A DNA stretch of 64,000 bases. It comes from Solibacillus sp. FSL H8-0523. GTDB lineage: Bacteria; Bacillota; Bacilli; Bacillales_A; Planococcaceae. Of this stretch, positions 35,286-44,239 are shown piece by piece; within the stretch, counting starts at the first letter, position 1; each line of letters starts with the position of its first letter. The notes under the pieces are model-generated. The model saw only the letters and a list, made by a program, of their open reading frames with translations. It had not been told where the DNA came from and searched no databases. Both the position numbers and the translations under genes were made by a program. The stretch is from positions 3,658,001 through 3,722,000 of the forward strand of contig NZ_CP150291.1 of the NCBI RefSeq assembly GCF_038051985.1. The letters run 5' to 3'.

Positions 35286-36215
35286 ATGAAGGCGATAGTT
35301 TGTAATCAATATGGTTCACCCGATGTACTTGAATTAAAAGAGATAAAAAAACCTTTCCCTACGGAGAATCAAGTATTGGTAAAGGTTCATTCAGCATCTT
35401 TAAACTTTGGAAACTTAGTTCTTTTGAAAGGCAAACCCTTCTTAGCTCGATTTGCCTTCGGACTAACGAAACCAAAATACTCGATTCCTGGAGGTGACAT
35501 AGCTGGTACAGTTGAAGCTGTTGGAAAAAACGTTCAGCTATTTAAAGTGGGCGATAAAGTATTTGGCGACCTCTCTGGTTGTGGTTGGGGTGGCTTTGCT
35601 GAATATGTAACAGTCCCCGAAGATGCTTTAGCCTTAAAGCCAAACAATATCTCCTTTGAGGAAGCTGCTGCGACTCCTATGGCTGGTGTTACTGCCTTAC
35701 AAGGACTACGTGATAAAGGCAAAATTAAATCGGGTCATAAAGTTTTAATCTATGGAGCATCTGGAGGCGTTGGAACTTTTGCGGTACAGATTGCTAAATC
35801 ATTTGGTTCTGAAGTAACGGGCGTATGTAGTACAAGAAATGTAGAAATAGTACGTTCGATAGGAGCCGACCATATCATTGATTATATAAAAGAGGATTTC
35901 GCACAACATCAAGAACGTTATGATTTAGTTCTTGGGGTGAATGGTTCAAATTCCCTTTCAGCTTATAAACGTGTACTAAAGCAAAATGGGAAATTTGTTC
36001 ACGTAGGAGGTTCCGAGTCTCAACTTTATCAAACATTATTTCTTGGACCTTTAATTTCAATGACTGGAAGCAAGAAAATGAGTAGCCTGTTACAAAGAGC
36101 AAATCAAAAAGACTTAAATGATGTAAAAGAGTTACTTGAGAGCGGAAAAGTAAAACCAATAATTGATAAACGGTTTAAGTTAAGTGAAATAACGGAAGTA
36201 TTCAAATATTTTTAA
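35286..36215 (+). CDS. Zinc-free medium-chain dehydrogenase (quinone-oxidoreductase-like), C-terminally truncated
   Basis: 309 residues from the ATG at 35286 after AGGAG. The GroES-like domain (about 25-125) lacks the zinc ligands, and the Rossmann domain has YGASGGVGTFAVQIAK. The family reduces quinones or enals with NADPH. The coding frame stops with TAA at 36213, but reading on gives EGHAQGKVVII, the standard C-terminus of the family, before a second TAA at 36252-36254. So a nonsense mutation has removed the last ~13 residues, which include the final beta strand of the catalytic domain. The protein may be unstable. Confidence 0.85.
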   Translation: MKAIVCNQYGSPDVLELKEIKKPFPTENQVLVKVHSASLNFGNLVLLKGKPFLARFAFGLTKPKYSIPGGDIAGTVEAVGKNVQLFKVGDKVFGDLSGCGWGGFAEYVTVPEDALALKPNNISFEEAAATPMAGVTALQGLRDKGKIKSGHKVLIYGASGGVGTFAVQIAKSFGSEVTGVCSTRNVEIVRSIGADHIIDYIKEDFAQHQERYDLVLGVNGSNSLSAYKRVLKQNGKFVHVGGSESQLYQTLFLGPLISMTGSKKMSSLLQRANQKDLNDVKELLESGKVKPIIDKRFKLSEITEVFKYF

Positions 36216-36280
36216 GAAGGTCACGCTCAAGGTAAAGTTGTGATTATTTTATAATGAGTGCCTTGCTTCATCCATAAATA

Positions 36281-36334
36281 AAAAGCAGACGGTTTAGAAA
36301 TGCTATACCAACACTTCTAAACCGTCTGCTTTTT
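36281..36334. terminator. Strong bidirectional terminator at the rlmD 3' end
   Basis: Perfect 19-bp stem (AAAAGCAGACGGTTTAGAA / TTCTAAACCGTCTGCTTTT) with a 15-nt loop. It terminates rlmD on the minus strand and the oxidoreductase on the plus strand. Confidence 0.95.
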
Positions 36335-36338
36335 CACC

Positions 36339-37703
36339 TTATACTAACTCCAACCACGCCACTGCTTCACAATGCGTCGTATGCGGGAACATATCCACTG
36401 GCTGTATTTCCTTCGTCTTATAGCCACCATCTTCTAAAATGCGAAGATCGCGTGCTAATGTGCCTGGATTACATGATACATACACGACACGCTTCGGCTT
36501 TTGCTCGATAATTGTGTTTAGTAGTGCCTCGTCGCAACCTTTGCGTGGTGGGTCTACTACTAAGACATCGGCAACTTTGCCTTCTTTGTACCAGCGTGGA
36601 ATGACTTCCTCAGCTGGACCTGCTTCGAAATACGTATTCGTTAAGCCGTTTAGCTCGGCGTTGCGTTTTGCGTCTTCTATCGCTTGCTCGACAATTTCAA
36701 CACCCATGACTTGCCCTGCTTTTTGTGCTAAAAATAGCGAAATTGAGCCAATACCGCAGTATGCATCAATGACACGCTCATTGCCTTCAAGCTGTGCATA
36801 ATCTAGTGCTTGTTTGTAAAGCACCTCTGTTTGAACTGGGTTTACCTGATAGAAAGAACGCGCTGAAATTTCAAAGCGTACATCGCCGATTGTATCCTCA
36901 ATCGTATCCTTGCCCCAAAGTGTTACCGTTTCGTCACCGAAAATCACATTTGTTTTTTCGCCGTTGATATTTTGAACAATCGACGTGACGTTTGGTACAA
37001 GCTCACGTAATTTTTCCACCGCTGCTTCTGCTTGCGGGAATTTTTTTGTTTTCGTTACAAGTACAATCATTACTTCGCCTGTTGCACGTGCTTTACGAAC
37101 AACGACGTGGCGTAGCATGCCTTGGTGTGATTTTTCATCATACGGACGAATACGTAATAATGCTAATTCATCCTTTAATTGCCCCATCATCACGTCTGCT
37201 TCACCTGATTGGATTAAACAGCGTTCCATGTTAACAATTTCATGTGACTTTGTTTTGTAGAAGCCGGCAATCGCATCGCCCTCTTCATTTTGTGCAAACG
37301 GAATTTGAGATTTGTTGCGGTAATGCCACGGCTCATCCATTCCTTTTACCGGATGTACGGGCGCGTCGATTTTACCGATGCGTTTCATTACGTTTTCGAC
37401 CATCGATTGTTTCCACTTTAATTGGCCTTCATATGAAAGGTGCTGTACTTGACAGCCTCCACATTGTGCGAAATATTCGCAAGTTGCATCTACGCGGTCT
37501 GGTGAAGTTGTTAAAATATCGACAACCTTTGCAAAGCCGTAATTTTTTAAGGTTTTTACTACGTGTACTTCTGCTGTTTCTCCAGGAAGTGCACCTGGAA
37601 TAAATAATGGATAGCCGTCAATTTTTGCGACGCCATTGCCATCATGTGTTAAATCTTCTATATAAACTGTTGTACGATCATTTTTTTTAATTGGTGCAGT
37701 CAT
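36339..37703 (-). CDS. rlmD: 23S rRNA (uracil-C5)-methyltransferase RlmD/RlmCD
   Basis: 454 residues from the ATG at 37703, chosen because GAGAGGAC precedes it; an upstream extension in frame lacks a site. The TRAM domain (about 8-65) is followed by iron-sulphur cysteines ([10 protein letters not shown] plus C in ERCLIQ), the SAM-binding [21 protein letters not shown], and the catalytic cysteine in [11 protein letters not shown]. The enzyme makes 5-methyluridine in 23S rRNA (positions 747 and 1939 for the B. subtilis RlmCD). Five degenerate copies of its last ~40-80 bp lie downstream of its 3' end in this window. Confidence 0.95.
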   Translation of the reverse strand: MTAPIKKNDRTTVYIEDLTHDGNGVAKIDGYPLFIPGALPGETAEVHVVKTLKNYGFAKVVDILTTSPDRVDATCEYFAQCGGCQVQHLSYEGQLKWKQSMVENVMKRIGKIDAPVHPVKGMDEPWHYRNKSQIPFAQNEEGDAIAGFYKTKSHEIVNMERCLIQSGEADVMMGQLKDELALLRIRPYDEKSHQGMLRHVVVRKARATGEVMIVLVTKTKKFPQAEAAVEKLRELVPNVTSIVQNINGEKTNVIFGDETVTLWGKDTIEDTIGDVRFEISARSFYQVNPVQTEVLYKQALDYAQLEGNERVIDAYCGIGSISLFLAQKAGQVMGVEIVEQAIEDAKRNAELNGLTNTYFEAGPAEEVIPRWYKEGKVADVLVVDPPRKGCDEALLNTIIEQKPKRVVYVSCNPGTLARDLRILEDGGYKTKEIQPVDMFPHTTHCEAVAWLELV

Positions 37704-37888
37704 ATCAAATCGTCCTCTCATTTCAATCTCTCTATTGTACCATGTCACTTTAAAAATGTACTCGCCGAAATGTTCCCTGTAAATTCGGACAGTTCTGTCT
37801 ATTAAAATTAGATGGTATTTACTTGTAATCAATACTATAATTTAATATTACCAAATAATTAAAAAAACTCACTTTAAGGAGATAATAT

Positions 37889-39574
37889 ATGTCTGTTCGA
37901 ACGAAATTGAATTTAGGGTTCTTTACAATTTCTACACTAATGTTGATCGCTGTCGTTTTTGCATCTGTACAATTTTTCCGTATCGGTAACGATGTCTCAA
38001 ACGCTGTCGATGTTCAGATGGCGCAAATTCAGCGTGTTAACGATATTCAGCAAAATTTACTGTCTCAAAGTATTTCAGCACGTGCTTATACGATGGATCC
38101 ATCTCAAAAAAATCTAGATGCCATTACGCTGTATGCGACGAATCTTACAGAACTTATTTCTGAAGTTGAACAGCAAAATATGCTCCAGGATGCGGCTGGT
38201 CCCATTGCCAATTTAAAGGATCAACTGACGATGATCGACAATTTAATCACAACAATGATTACAGCAATGCAAAACCGTGACGTCTCAACAGCACTTTCGA
38301 TTGTGAATGGAGATTACAATTACACAAGTTCTTTCACCCATGATTTAACCGAAAAGATTGAGGTGCTTGAAAATGAAGAGCTTGCGACTATGGTTGCTAA
38401 AACGCAAGAAAAAATCAATTTTTCAACGATTGTCTCGATTGTCTTTATTTTCATCACAATTATTGTTGCAATATTCTACACGTTCTATACAAAGCGTGGC
38501 ATTACAAAGCCACTCCATATGATTTCAAAGGATTTACAACAAATGGCCAATGGTGATTTGAATATCGAACATCAGCCAATCAAATCTAAAGACGAAATTG
38601 GAAAACTATCCAAGGCATTTATCACGTTACAACAAAATTTTGAAGAGTTATTAGCGAATGTCCAACACAACTCGGATGAACTTGCAAAATCAGCCGAGCA
38701 GCTAACACATAATAGCCATGGGATTTCTAAAGAAACGGCACAAATTCAACAGCTCATTTCCTATACCGCGCATACAGCTGAAACAATGGCGGTTGGTGCA
38801 AATGAGGGAGCAGCGGCAGTCGACGAAACATCACAAGGGATTAACGAAATCGCACGCGCTACCCAAGATTTACACAGTGGCGCCCTTACACTAACTGATG
38901 CTGCGATGAATGGGGTTACTATTGTCGATGATGCCAAAATCCAAATGGAAACAATGCATGAATCGACTCAAAATATTTCGGCATTAACGCATGTCTTAAT
39001 CGAACAGTCCGAACAAATTACGACCATCACAAAGGCCATTACCGATATTGCTGACCAAACAAATTTACTCGCACTGAATGCAGCCATTGAAGCGGCACGA
39101 GCAGGTGAGCATGGTAAAGGCTTTGCCGTTGTTGCCGATGAAGTACGAAAATTGGCAGAGCAGTCGAAACATTCCGCGGAGCAAATCGTCGGCTTAACAG
39201 ATACAATTCAATCCAATTCTCAAAATGTAAGTAGTGCCGTTAAAAACAGTCTACAATGCGCGGAAGATAGCGTTATCGTAATTGAGCGCGCTGGCCAATC
39301 ATTCCATGAAATGGCCGATCATATTCAAGCAATGTCAGAGCGTGTTGAGCAAATTTCAGCGACTGCCCAAGAAATTTCAGCCAGTGCTGAAGAAGCTGCG
39401 GCTACTGTGATTGAACTTTCACACGGTACTGAAAAAACAGCGAACAATGTGGAACAGATTGCGACTGCCACAACGCATCAAGCCGAGGTTATTCAGCAAG
39501 TAGATGCCTTATCAGCACGTCTAGCCTCGCAAGCTCACGAGCTACAAAAAAGTACACATAAATTTAAGCTATAA
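37889..39574 (+). CDS. Methyl-accepting chemotaxis protein
   Basis: 561 residues. The first membrane helix is at about 9-30, an extracellular four-helix-bundle sensor (about 31-180) follows, the second helix is at about 182-203, then HAMP (about 204-257) and a long signalling domain. The hairpin tip has [20 protein letters not shown] and [16 protein letters not shown], which contact CheA and CheW. AAGGAGA lies 8 nt before the ATG. It is monocistronic with its own terminator. The ligand is unknown. Confidence 0.95.
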   Translation: MSVRTKLNLGFFTISTLMLIAVVFASVQFFRIGNDVSNAVDVQMAQIQRVNDIQQNLLSQSISARAYTMDPSQKNLDAITLYATNLTELISEVEQQNMLQDAAGPIANLKDQLTMIDNLITTMITAMQNRDVSTALSIVNGDYNYTSSFTHDLTEKIEVLENEELATMVAKTQEKINFSTIVSIVFIFITIIVAIFYTFYTKRGITKPLHMISKDLQQMANGDLNIEHQPIKSKDEIGKLSKAFITLQQNFEELLANVQHNSDELAKSAEQLTHNSHGISKETAQIQQLISYTAHTAETMAVGANEGAAAVDETSQGINEIARATQDLHSGALTLTDAAMNGVTIVDDAKIQMETMHESTQNISALTHVLIEQSEQITTITKAITDIADQTNLLALNAAIEAARAGEHGKGFAVVADEVRKLAEQSKHSAEQIVGLTDTIQSNSQNVSSAVKNSLQCAEDSVIVIERAGQSFHEMADHIQAMSERVEQISATAQEISASAEEAAATVIELSHGTEKTANNVEQIATATTHQAEVIQQVDALSARLASQAHELQKSTHKFKL

Positions 39575-39577
39575 AAT

Positions 39578-39619
39578 AAGCCTTCGTTCAGCAGTCCTAA
39601 CACTGTTGAACGAAGGCTT
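39578..39619. terminator. Terminator between the chemoreceptor and the cyd operon
   Basis: Perfect 13-bp stem AAGCCTTCGTTCA / TGAACGAAGGCTT, 16-nt loop, followed by TTTTTTCT on the plus strand. It lies 8 nt from the cydS stop on the other strand. Confidence 0.9.
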
Positions 39620-39627
39620 TTTTCTAT

Positions 39628-39729
39628 TTAATGTTCACTTCTTTTATCCTTTGGCGCTACGTAAAATGCGGCTACAAGTGCCGCGATAACGACTAAAAAC
39701 GGTGCGACAAATATTATAAAATCATTCAT
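39628..39729 (-). CDS. cydS: Cytochrome bd oxidase small subunit CydS
   Basis: 33 residues, too short for most gene callers. GGGGGA lies before the ATG at 39729, and the protein is MNDFIIFVAPFLVVIAALVA followed by a short charged tail. One membrane helix of the length seen in the CydS of Geobacillus-type cytochrome bd, which packs against CydA. It starts 11 nt after the cydB stop, in the usual cydA-cydB-cydS order. Identification rests on size, helix and position. Confidence 0.82.
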   Translation of the reverse strand: MNDFIIFVAPFLVVIAALVAAFYVAPKDKRSEH

Positions 39730-39740
39730 ATTCAGTCCCC

Positions 39741-40769
39741 CTACACATGCTCATCATGTATTCCTTTTACATAATCCTTATTAAAGACAAACAGCTTAAA
39801 CAGTAAATACAACGATGGAATCAGTAAGGCCGCGCCAAGTATGAACGCAATAATAAGTGCAATCGCCATTTCATGATTCGTAAAACTGTCGTGAATTGTT
39901 AAATACGGATACAGCAAGTACGGGTAATGCGAAATACCATATGCAAAAAACGCAAAAGCAAACTGCGTAAATAGCAAAATAATCGCGGTACCATAACGAC
40001 GCTTCATCCATAACAAATACGTAGTGATTAAAAACAGCACAGCTGAAATGATGAATAGCCACCATACATCCACAATCCGTTCAAAGCGAAATGGGTTATG
40101 TCCCCTAAATTCGATAATGATTCCGAACGCCGATAAGGCAAGTGGTGCCGACCAAATAAGTGCGTATTTGCGCATTAAGTTAGATGCTTTTTCGTCCCCA
40201 GCTTTATCGGCATACCACGTTAAAAATACTGCCGAAATATAGAGCACCGCGACAATACTAAGAATAACAATGCTCCACGTTAACGGACTCGTAAATAATG
40301 CCCGGAAACTTAGTTGTGGCACACCTCCTACCATTTCCACAAAGCCACCTTCTGAAATCGTGAACACAACAGATAATGAAGCGGGAATGAGAAGCCCCGC
40401 AACCCCATAAGCAGTCGCATAGCCTTTATGCCCCGTTCCCCTCCCATAGGATTCAAACGCATAATATGCCCCCCGCACCGCTAACAAAACAAGTGCAATG
40501 CTGACCGGCACTAACAACACCGTACCGTAATAATAAGCGGTTTGCGGGAAGAAACCGACGATGCCTACAAAGAAAAACACTAAAAATACATTCGTCACTT
40601 CCCAAACAGGCGACAAATACCGTTTAATAATACCGCTTAACACATCCGAGCGATTCGTTAGCACACTGTATGCATTATAAAACCCAGCACCAAAATCGAT
40701 CGATGCAACAATGACATAACCAAATAAAAATGCCCATAACACAAGTATCCCAATCAATTCAAATGACAT
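39741..40769 (-). CDS. cydB: Cytochrome bd quinol oxidase subunit II
   Basis: 342 residues with eight to nine membrane segments. The start MSFELIGILVLWAFLFGYVI and SIDFGAG are the family opening; SPVWEVTNVFLVFF and RGAYYAFESYG follow. It forms the heterodimer with CydA that reduces oxygen to water using quinol, without pumping protons. The gap to cydA is 2 nt. Confidence 0.95.
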   Translation of the reverse strand: MSFELIGILVLWAFLFGYVIVASIDFGAGFYNAYSVLTNRSDVLSGIIKRYLSPVWEVTNVFLVFFFVGIVGFFPQTAYYYGTVLLVPVSIALVLLAVRGAYYAFESYGRGTGHKGYATAYGVAGLLIPASLSVVFTISEGGFVEMVGGVPQLSFRALFTSPLTWSIVILSIVAVLYISAVFLTWYADKAGDEKASNLMRKYALIWSAPLALSAFGIIIEFRGHNPFRFERIVDVWWLFIISAVLFLITTYLLWMKRRYGTAIILLFTQFAFAFFAYGISHYPYLLYPYLTIHDSFTNHEMAIALIIAFILGAALLIPSLYLLFKLFVFNKDYVKGIHDEHV

Positions 40770-40771
40770 GT

Positions 40772-42109
40772 TTACACCTCTCCTTTCGAAGAACGCGCTG
40801 CAATTTCTTTCTCAATTGGATTATTTTTAAACATCCGGTGCAGGGTCACCACACTACCAATGGCTAAAATAATATAAAGAATCGAGAACATCACAAGCAT
40901 CCACTCGACACTGTCACTCGTTGTTGCACCTTCTGCGGTTGTCATATAACCGCGTAAAATCCAAGGCTGACGTCCAACTTCAGCTAACCACCAGCCTGCT
41001 TCAATCGCAACAATCGATAGCGGCCCCCCAAGCACAACGAGAAAGCGGAACCATTTTGCGCCAATAAACGACCATTTGCGCCAAATCGCGAGTAAATAAA
41101 TCGCCGAAACTCCAAGCATAAACATCCCAATCATCACCATCGTATCAAAGAAGTAGTGAATATAATACGGCGGGTGCTCCTCTACCGGGATTTGATCAAG
41201 ACCGATCACCTCGGCTGTTGGATTACTATGCACTAAAAAACTCAGTGCATACGGAATTTCAATTTCATATTTAATTTCTCCATCATCTAGCACACCAAAC
41301 AAGATAAAAGGTGCATTTTCACTCGTTTCAAAATGCCATTCTGCAGCAGCCAATTTTTCTGGCTGATAAGCCGCTAAGAATTTCCCTGAAAAATCACCTA
41401 TCATGACCGTTGCTAGTGTGAAAATAAACCCTAGCTTCATCAGTAAATACAACGCTTTTTTGTGATACATATGATTCGAACCACGCAGCAATCTATAGGC
41501 CGCAATCGACGCTAATACAAAGGCGCACGTCATAAAAGCCGTTACGAGCACATGCCCCACTTTTGTAGGCATGGCAGGATTAAACATCGCCACAAGCGGT
41601 TGAATATTAATCAGCTGCCCATCGACCATATCAAAGCCTTGCGGTGTATTCATAAACGCATTTACTATTGTAATGAATACCGCCGACATCGAAGATCCAA
41701 TCGCCACAGGAATCAATAATAATAAATGCTTTTTCTGATTTTTAAAGCGATCCCATGTGTATAAATAAATCCCTAAAAAAATCGCTTCAAAGAAAAAGGC
41801 AAAGGTCTCCATGAACAGTGGCAACGCAATCAACTTCCCTGCGACTTGCATAAAGTTTGGCCATAACAGTGATAGCTGCAAGCCGATAATCGTCCCTGTT
41901 ACAACACCGACTGCAACCGTTATGACATAACCCCGTGCCCAGCGCCTTGCCATTAAAATGTAATGCTCATCATTATTTCTAATCCCAACCCACTGTGCAA
42001 TCATAATCAGTATCGGTACGCCTACCCCAAGCGTTGCGTAAATAATATGAAATGATAACGTCACTTGCGTCAATATTCGACTCCAAAAAACAGCAGACTC
42101 ATTTATCAA
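40772..42109 (-). CDS. cydA: Cytochrome bd quinol oxidase subunit I
   Basis: 445 residues from a TTG at 42109, seven nt after GGAGG. Heme ligands are visible: H21 in LSFHIIYATLG, the histidine in KVGHVLVTAF, and the methionine region in TMVMIGMF. The quinol loop between helices 6 and 7 is short (AYQPEKLAAAEWHFET onward), as in Geobacillus and B. subtilis YthA. GWWLAEVGRQPW is conserved. It is the first gene of cydABS. No Rex-type operator (TTGTGAA...TTCACAA) was found upstream. Confidence 0.95.
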   Translation of the reverse strand: MINESAVFWSRILTQVTLSFHIIYATLGVGVPILIMIAQWVGIRNNDEHYILMARRWARGYVITVAVGVVTGTIIGLQLSLLWPNFMQVAGKLIALPLFMETFAFFFEAIFLGIYLYTWDRFKNQKKHLLLLIPVAIGSSMSAVFITIVNAFMNTPQGFDMVDGQLINIQPLVAMFNPAMPTKVGHVLVTAFMTCAFVLASIAAYRLLRGSNHMYHKKALYLLMKLGFIFTLATVMIGDFSGKFLAAYQPEKLAAAEWHFETSENAPFILFGVLDDGEIKYEIEIPYALSFLVHSNPTAEVIGLDQIPVEEHPPYYIHYFFDTMVMIGMFMLGVSAIYLLAIWRKWSFIGAKWFRFLVVLGGPLSIVAIEAGWWLAEVGRQPWILRGYMTTAEGATTSDSVEWMLVMFSILYIILAIGSVVTLHRMFKNNPIEKEIAARSSKGEV

Positions 42110-42195
42110 ATCAAAGCCTCCTTACAATTCATGTTAATATCGTTACTATACCCAATGAAGCTATATTTGAACGTCTAACATGAAGAAACTCAAAA

Positions 42196-42226
42196 AAACC
42201 TGCAAGGATCCTTTCCTCACAGGTTT
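42196..42226 (-). terminator. Terminator of dgkB
   Basis: Stem AAACCTG / CAGGTTT with an inner AGGA/TCCT pairing; on the minus strand followed by TTTTTGAG. It lies 11 nt past the dgkB stop. Confidence 0.75.
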
Positions 42227-42236
42227 CAAATACATA

Positions 42237-43154
42237 TTAGTCTCTTGAGCTAAATTCACTCATTTCGTTTAATGGTACAAATACTTCAATATGGCGTTTT
42301 AAATTTTGGAAGATTGCTGGCACATCCCCACCATACTCGCCATCTAAGTTGATATGAACTTCTTCCTCTGACGTTACTTCTACACGATTTGCTTTTCGAT
42401 AAATTAAGCGCTCATCCGATAAATGCTCCCCGCGTAGCGCTAATGACGCAATCCGAATAAAATCAGCGATATTACATTCTTTTAAAATCATCACCGTAAA
42501 TAACCCATCATTAATCGATGCATCTGGTGCAATTTTTTCGAATCCACCTACTGAATTCGTTAACCCACATAAAAACATCATCGCATTGCCATCAAATTCT
42601 TCGCCGTCCATTTTAATATTCATATGCGTTGCTTTAATAGAGGGAATCATTTCGATTGCTTTTAAATAATACGCCATTTGGCCAAGCATCGTCTTCATTT
42701 TGCTCGGTACTTCATACGTTAATTCCGTAATTCGACCGCCTGCCGCGATGTTAATGAAGTAGCGGTCTTCATTTAAAAGCCCTACATCAACTGGGATCGT
42801 TTCACCTGCAATAATGATATCAACGGCTTCCTCTATATTTCGAGGAATATGCACCGCTCGCGCGAAATCATTTGTAGTTCCCATTGGAATTAACCCAAGC
42901 TTTGGACGTTTTTCGCATTGACTAACCCCAGCCACTACTTCATTTAATGTGCCATCTCCACCAACTGCAATGACAATATCGAAGTCACGATTTACGGCTT
43001 CGATAGCTGCCTTTGTCGCATCTCCAGCGCCCGTTGTGGCATGACAAGACGTTTCATAACCTGCTTTTTCAAGTCTTTCTAGCACTTCTGGTAAATGCTT
43101 TTTAAATGCTTCACGACCAGAAGTAGGATTATAGATTATTCTCGCTCTTTTCAT
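42237..43154 (-). CDS. dgkB: Diacylglycerol kinase
   Basis: 305 residues from the ATG at 43154, where the family sequence begins (MKRARIIYNPTSGREAFKK). The longer frame adds 25 residues without homology. The nucleotide-binding VAVGGDGTLNEVV and GLIPMGTTNDFARAV match DgkB, the soluble diacylglycerol kinase that returns diacylglycerol from lipoteichoic acid synthesis to phosphatidic acid. In many Bacilli dgkB lies directly next to the rlmD homologue; here a chemoreceptor and cydABS separate them. Confidence 0.92.
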   Translation of the reverse strand: MKRARIIYNPTSGREAFKKHLPEVLERLEKAGYETSCHATTGAGDATKAAIEAVNRDFDIVIAVGGDGTLNEVVAGVSQCEKRPKLGLIPMGTTNDFARAVHIPRNIEEAVDIIIAGETIPVDVGLLNEDRYFINIAAGGRITELTYEVPSKMKTMLGQMAYYLKAIEMIPSIKATHMNIKMDGEEFDGNAMMFLCGLTNSVGGFEKIAPDASINDGLFTVMILKECNIADFIRIASLALRGEHLSDERLIYRKANRVEVTSEEEVHINLDGEYGGDVPAIFQNLKRHIEVFVPLNEMSEFSSRD

Positions 43155-43266
43155 AGTTATCTCATCCTGATTTATAATATTTTTCATTCTGTTAAAAGTA
43201 TAGCGTTGATTGATTTTGAAAAGCAACAATTGATTCTTTACATTATATACGCTTCAAAAACAAAAA

Positions 43267-43295
43267 AGTTCCTACTATATTATATAGTAAGAACT
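43267..43295 (-). terminator. Terminator of the thioredoxin-fold gene
   Basis: A 13-bp stem with one mismatch (AGTTCCTACTATA / TATAGTAAGAACT) and a 3-nt loop; minus-strand tail AACTTTTTTGTTTTTG. Confidence 0.8.
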
Positions 43296-43327
43296 CTCGA
43301 TTCTATAATAGAATTTATTTATAAAAT

Positions 43328-43885
43328 TTACATCGCTGGTGCTACTTTTTCTTTGAAAGATTCGTAGACATAATCCCAAAGCTGTGCATCTTCTACGTAC
43401 TGTGCACGCATTTTTTCGTATACTGCTTTTTGCGCTTCTTCAAACGATGGGTCTTCTTTTTCTGGTAATGTCGAACGTAAATCCATTACAAGTTGCTGTA
43501 ACTGTGGTGCACGTGGCCCCCAAGTTGCGACCACCTCTCCTGCTGCATTTAAAATTAAATACATCGGAATGGCGCGTCCGCCGTTTGTTAAGTAGCGATC
43601 GATTAAATCTGTATCGGCATCGCGCAATGCTGTGCGTACTTCTACATTGGCTGCTTCCGCAATTTTACGAATGATTGGATTATTAATCATCGCATCGCCG
43701 CACCAGTCTTCGGTAATGGCTAACATATGCACATTGGCATTTTTAAGCTGTTCAATGAACGCATCCTCTTTTGGTAGCGCAAAGCTTTCGTAAATCGCAA
43801 AACTTTGTTCCTTTAATTGAGACATGGCCTCCATATAATCTTGCATTGATTGACTTTCTTCAAAATACTGCTGTTCAGTTTTCAT
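43328..43885 (-). CDS. Thioredoxin-fold family protein
   Basis: 185 residues; the ATG at 43885 follows GGTGG, and a TTG just before it is an alternative. After a helical N-terminus comes a thioredoxin-like core with EDWCGDA (a single active-site cysteine, where thioredoxins have CxxC), RDADTDLIDRYL and the cis-proline region RAIPMYLIL. Members of this group are common in Bacillus and have no proven role. Single gene with its own terminator, divergent from opp. Confidence 0.85.
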   Translation of the reverse strand: MKTEQQYFEESQSMQDYMEAMSQLKEQSFAIYESFALPKEDAFIEQLKNANVHMLAITEDWCGDAMINNPIIRKIAEAANVEVRTALRDADTDLIDRYLTNGGRAIPMYLILNAAGEVVATWGPRAPQLQQLVMDLRSTLPEKEDPSFEEAQKAVYEKMRAQYVEDAQLWDYVYESFKEKVAPAM

Positions 43886-44239
43886 CAAAATCCACCTTTC
43901 TCTTTCTCTCTTCTAATTTTGCACTTTTTTCAGAAAAAAAGAAAGCTAAATGTGTCAAAATTGTTAACGAAATAAACAATTTAGAATTTTCAAAACGAAG
44001 AGTCCAAAAGAGAATTTTCTACATAAATTCGACAAAATTCCCGAATGATTATTATTTCACAAAAAAGTTTTTTCACATAATACACAATTGCGAATCTTAC
44101 TAATTATCCGACTTATCAAGGAAAACAATTAATTTGCTCTATTCCCTATTATTAATAAAATTTTTCTGATATATTGTAATAACGCATCAAAATATTATCA
44201 GAAAATTTAATTTACATGATTTTCTAGGGGGACTTTACA
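43886..44239. other. Regulatory region upstream of opp
   Basis: 354 AT-rich bases with no gene. A 10-bp inverted repeat TTTTCTGATA (44162-44171) / TATCAGAAAA (44196-44205) lies 35-78 bp before the oppA start. Its right arm contains a CodY-like box. A plausible promoter is TTGCTC near 44132 with TAAAAT about 16 bp later. Confidence 0.45.
44193..44207 (+). promoter_or_regulatory. CodY-like box upstream of oppA
   Basis: TATTATCAGAAAATT matches the CodY consensus AATTTTCWGAAAATT at 13 of 15 positions. A weaker match (about 11 of 15) overlaps the left arm near 44159-44173. Opp operons are classical CodY targets, so repression in rich medium is expected. Confidence 0.5.

Noticed and set aside
42110-42180. 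Rex operator upstream of cydA
   Set aside because: No TTGTGAA/TTCACAA palindrome in this interval.
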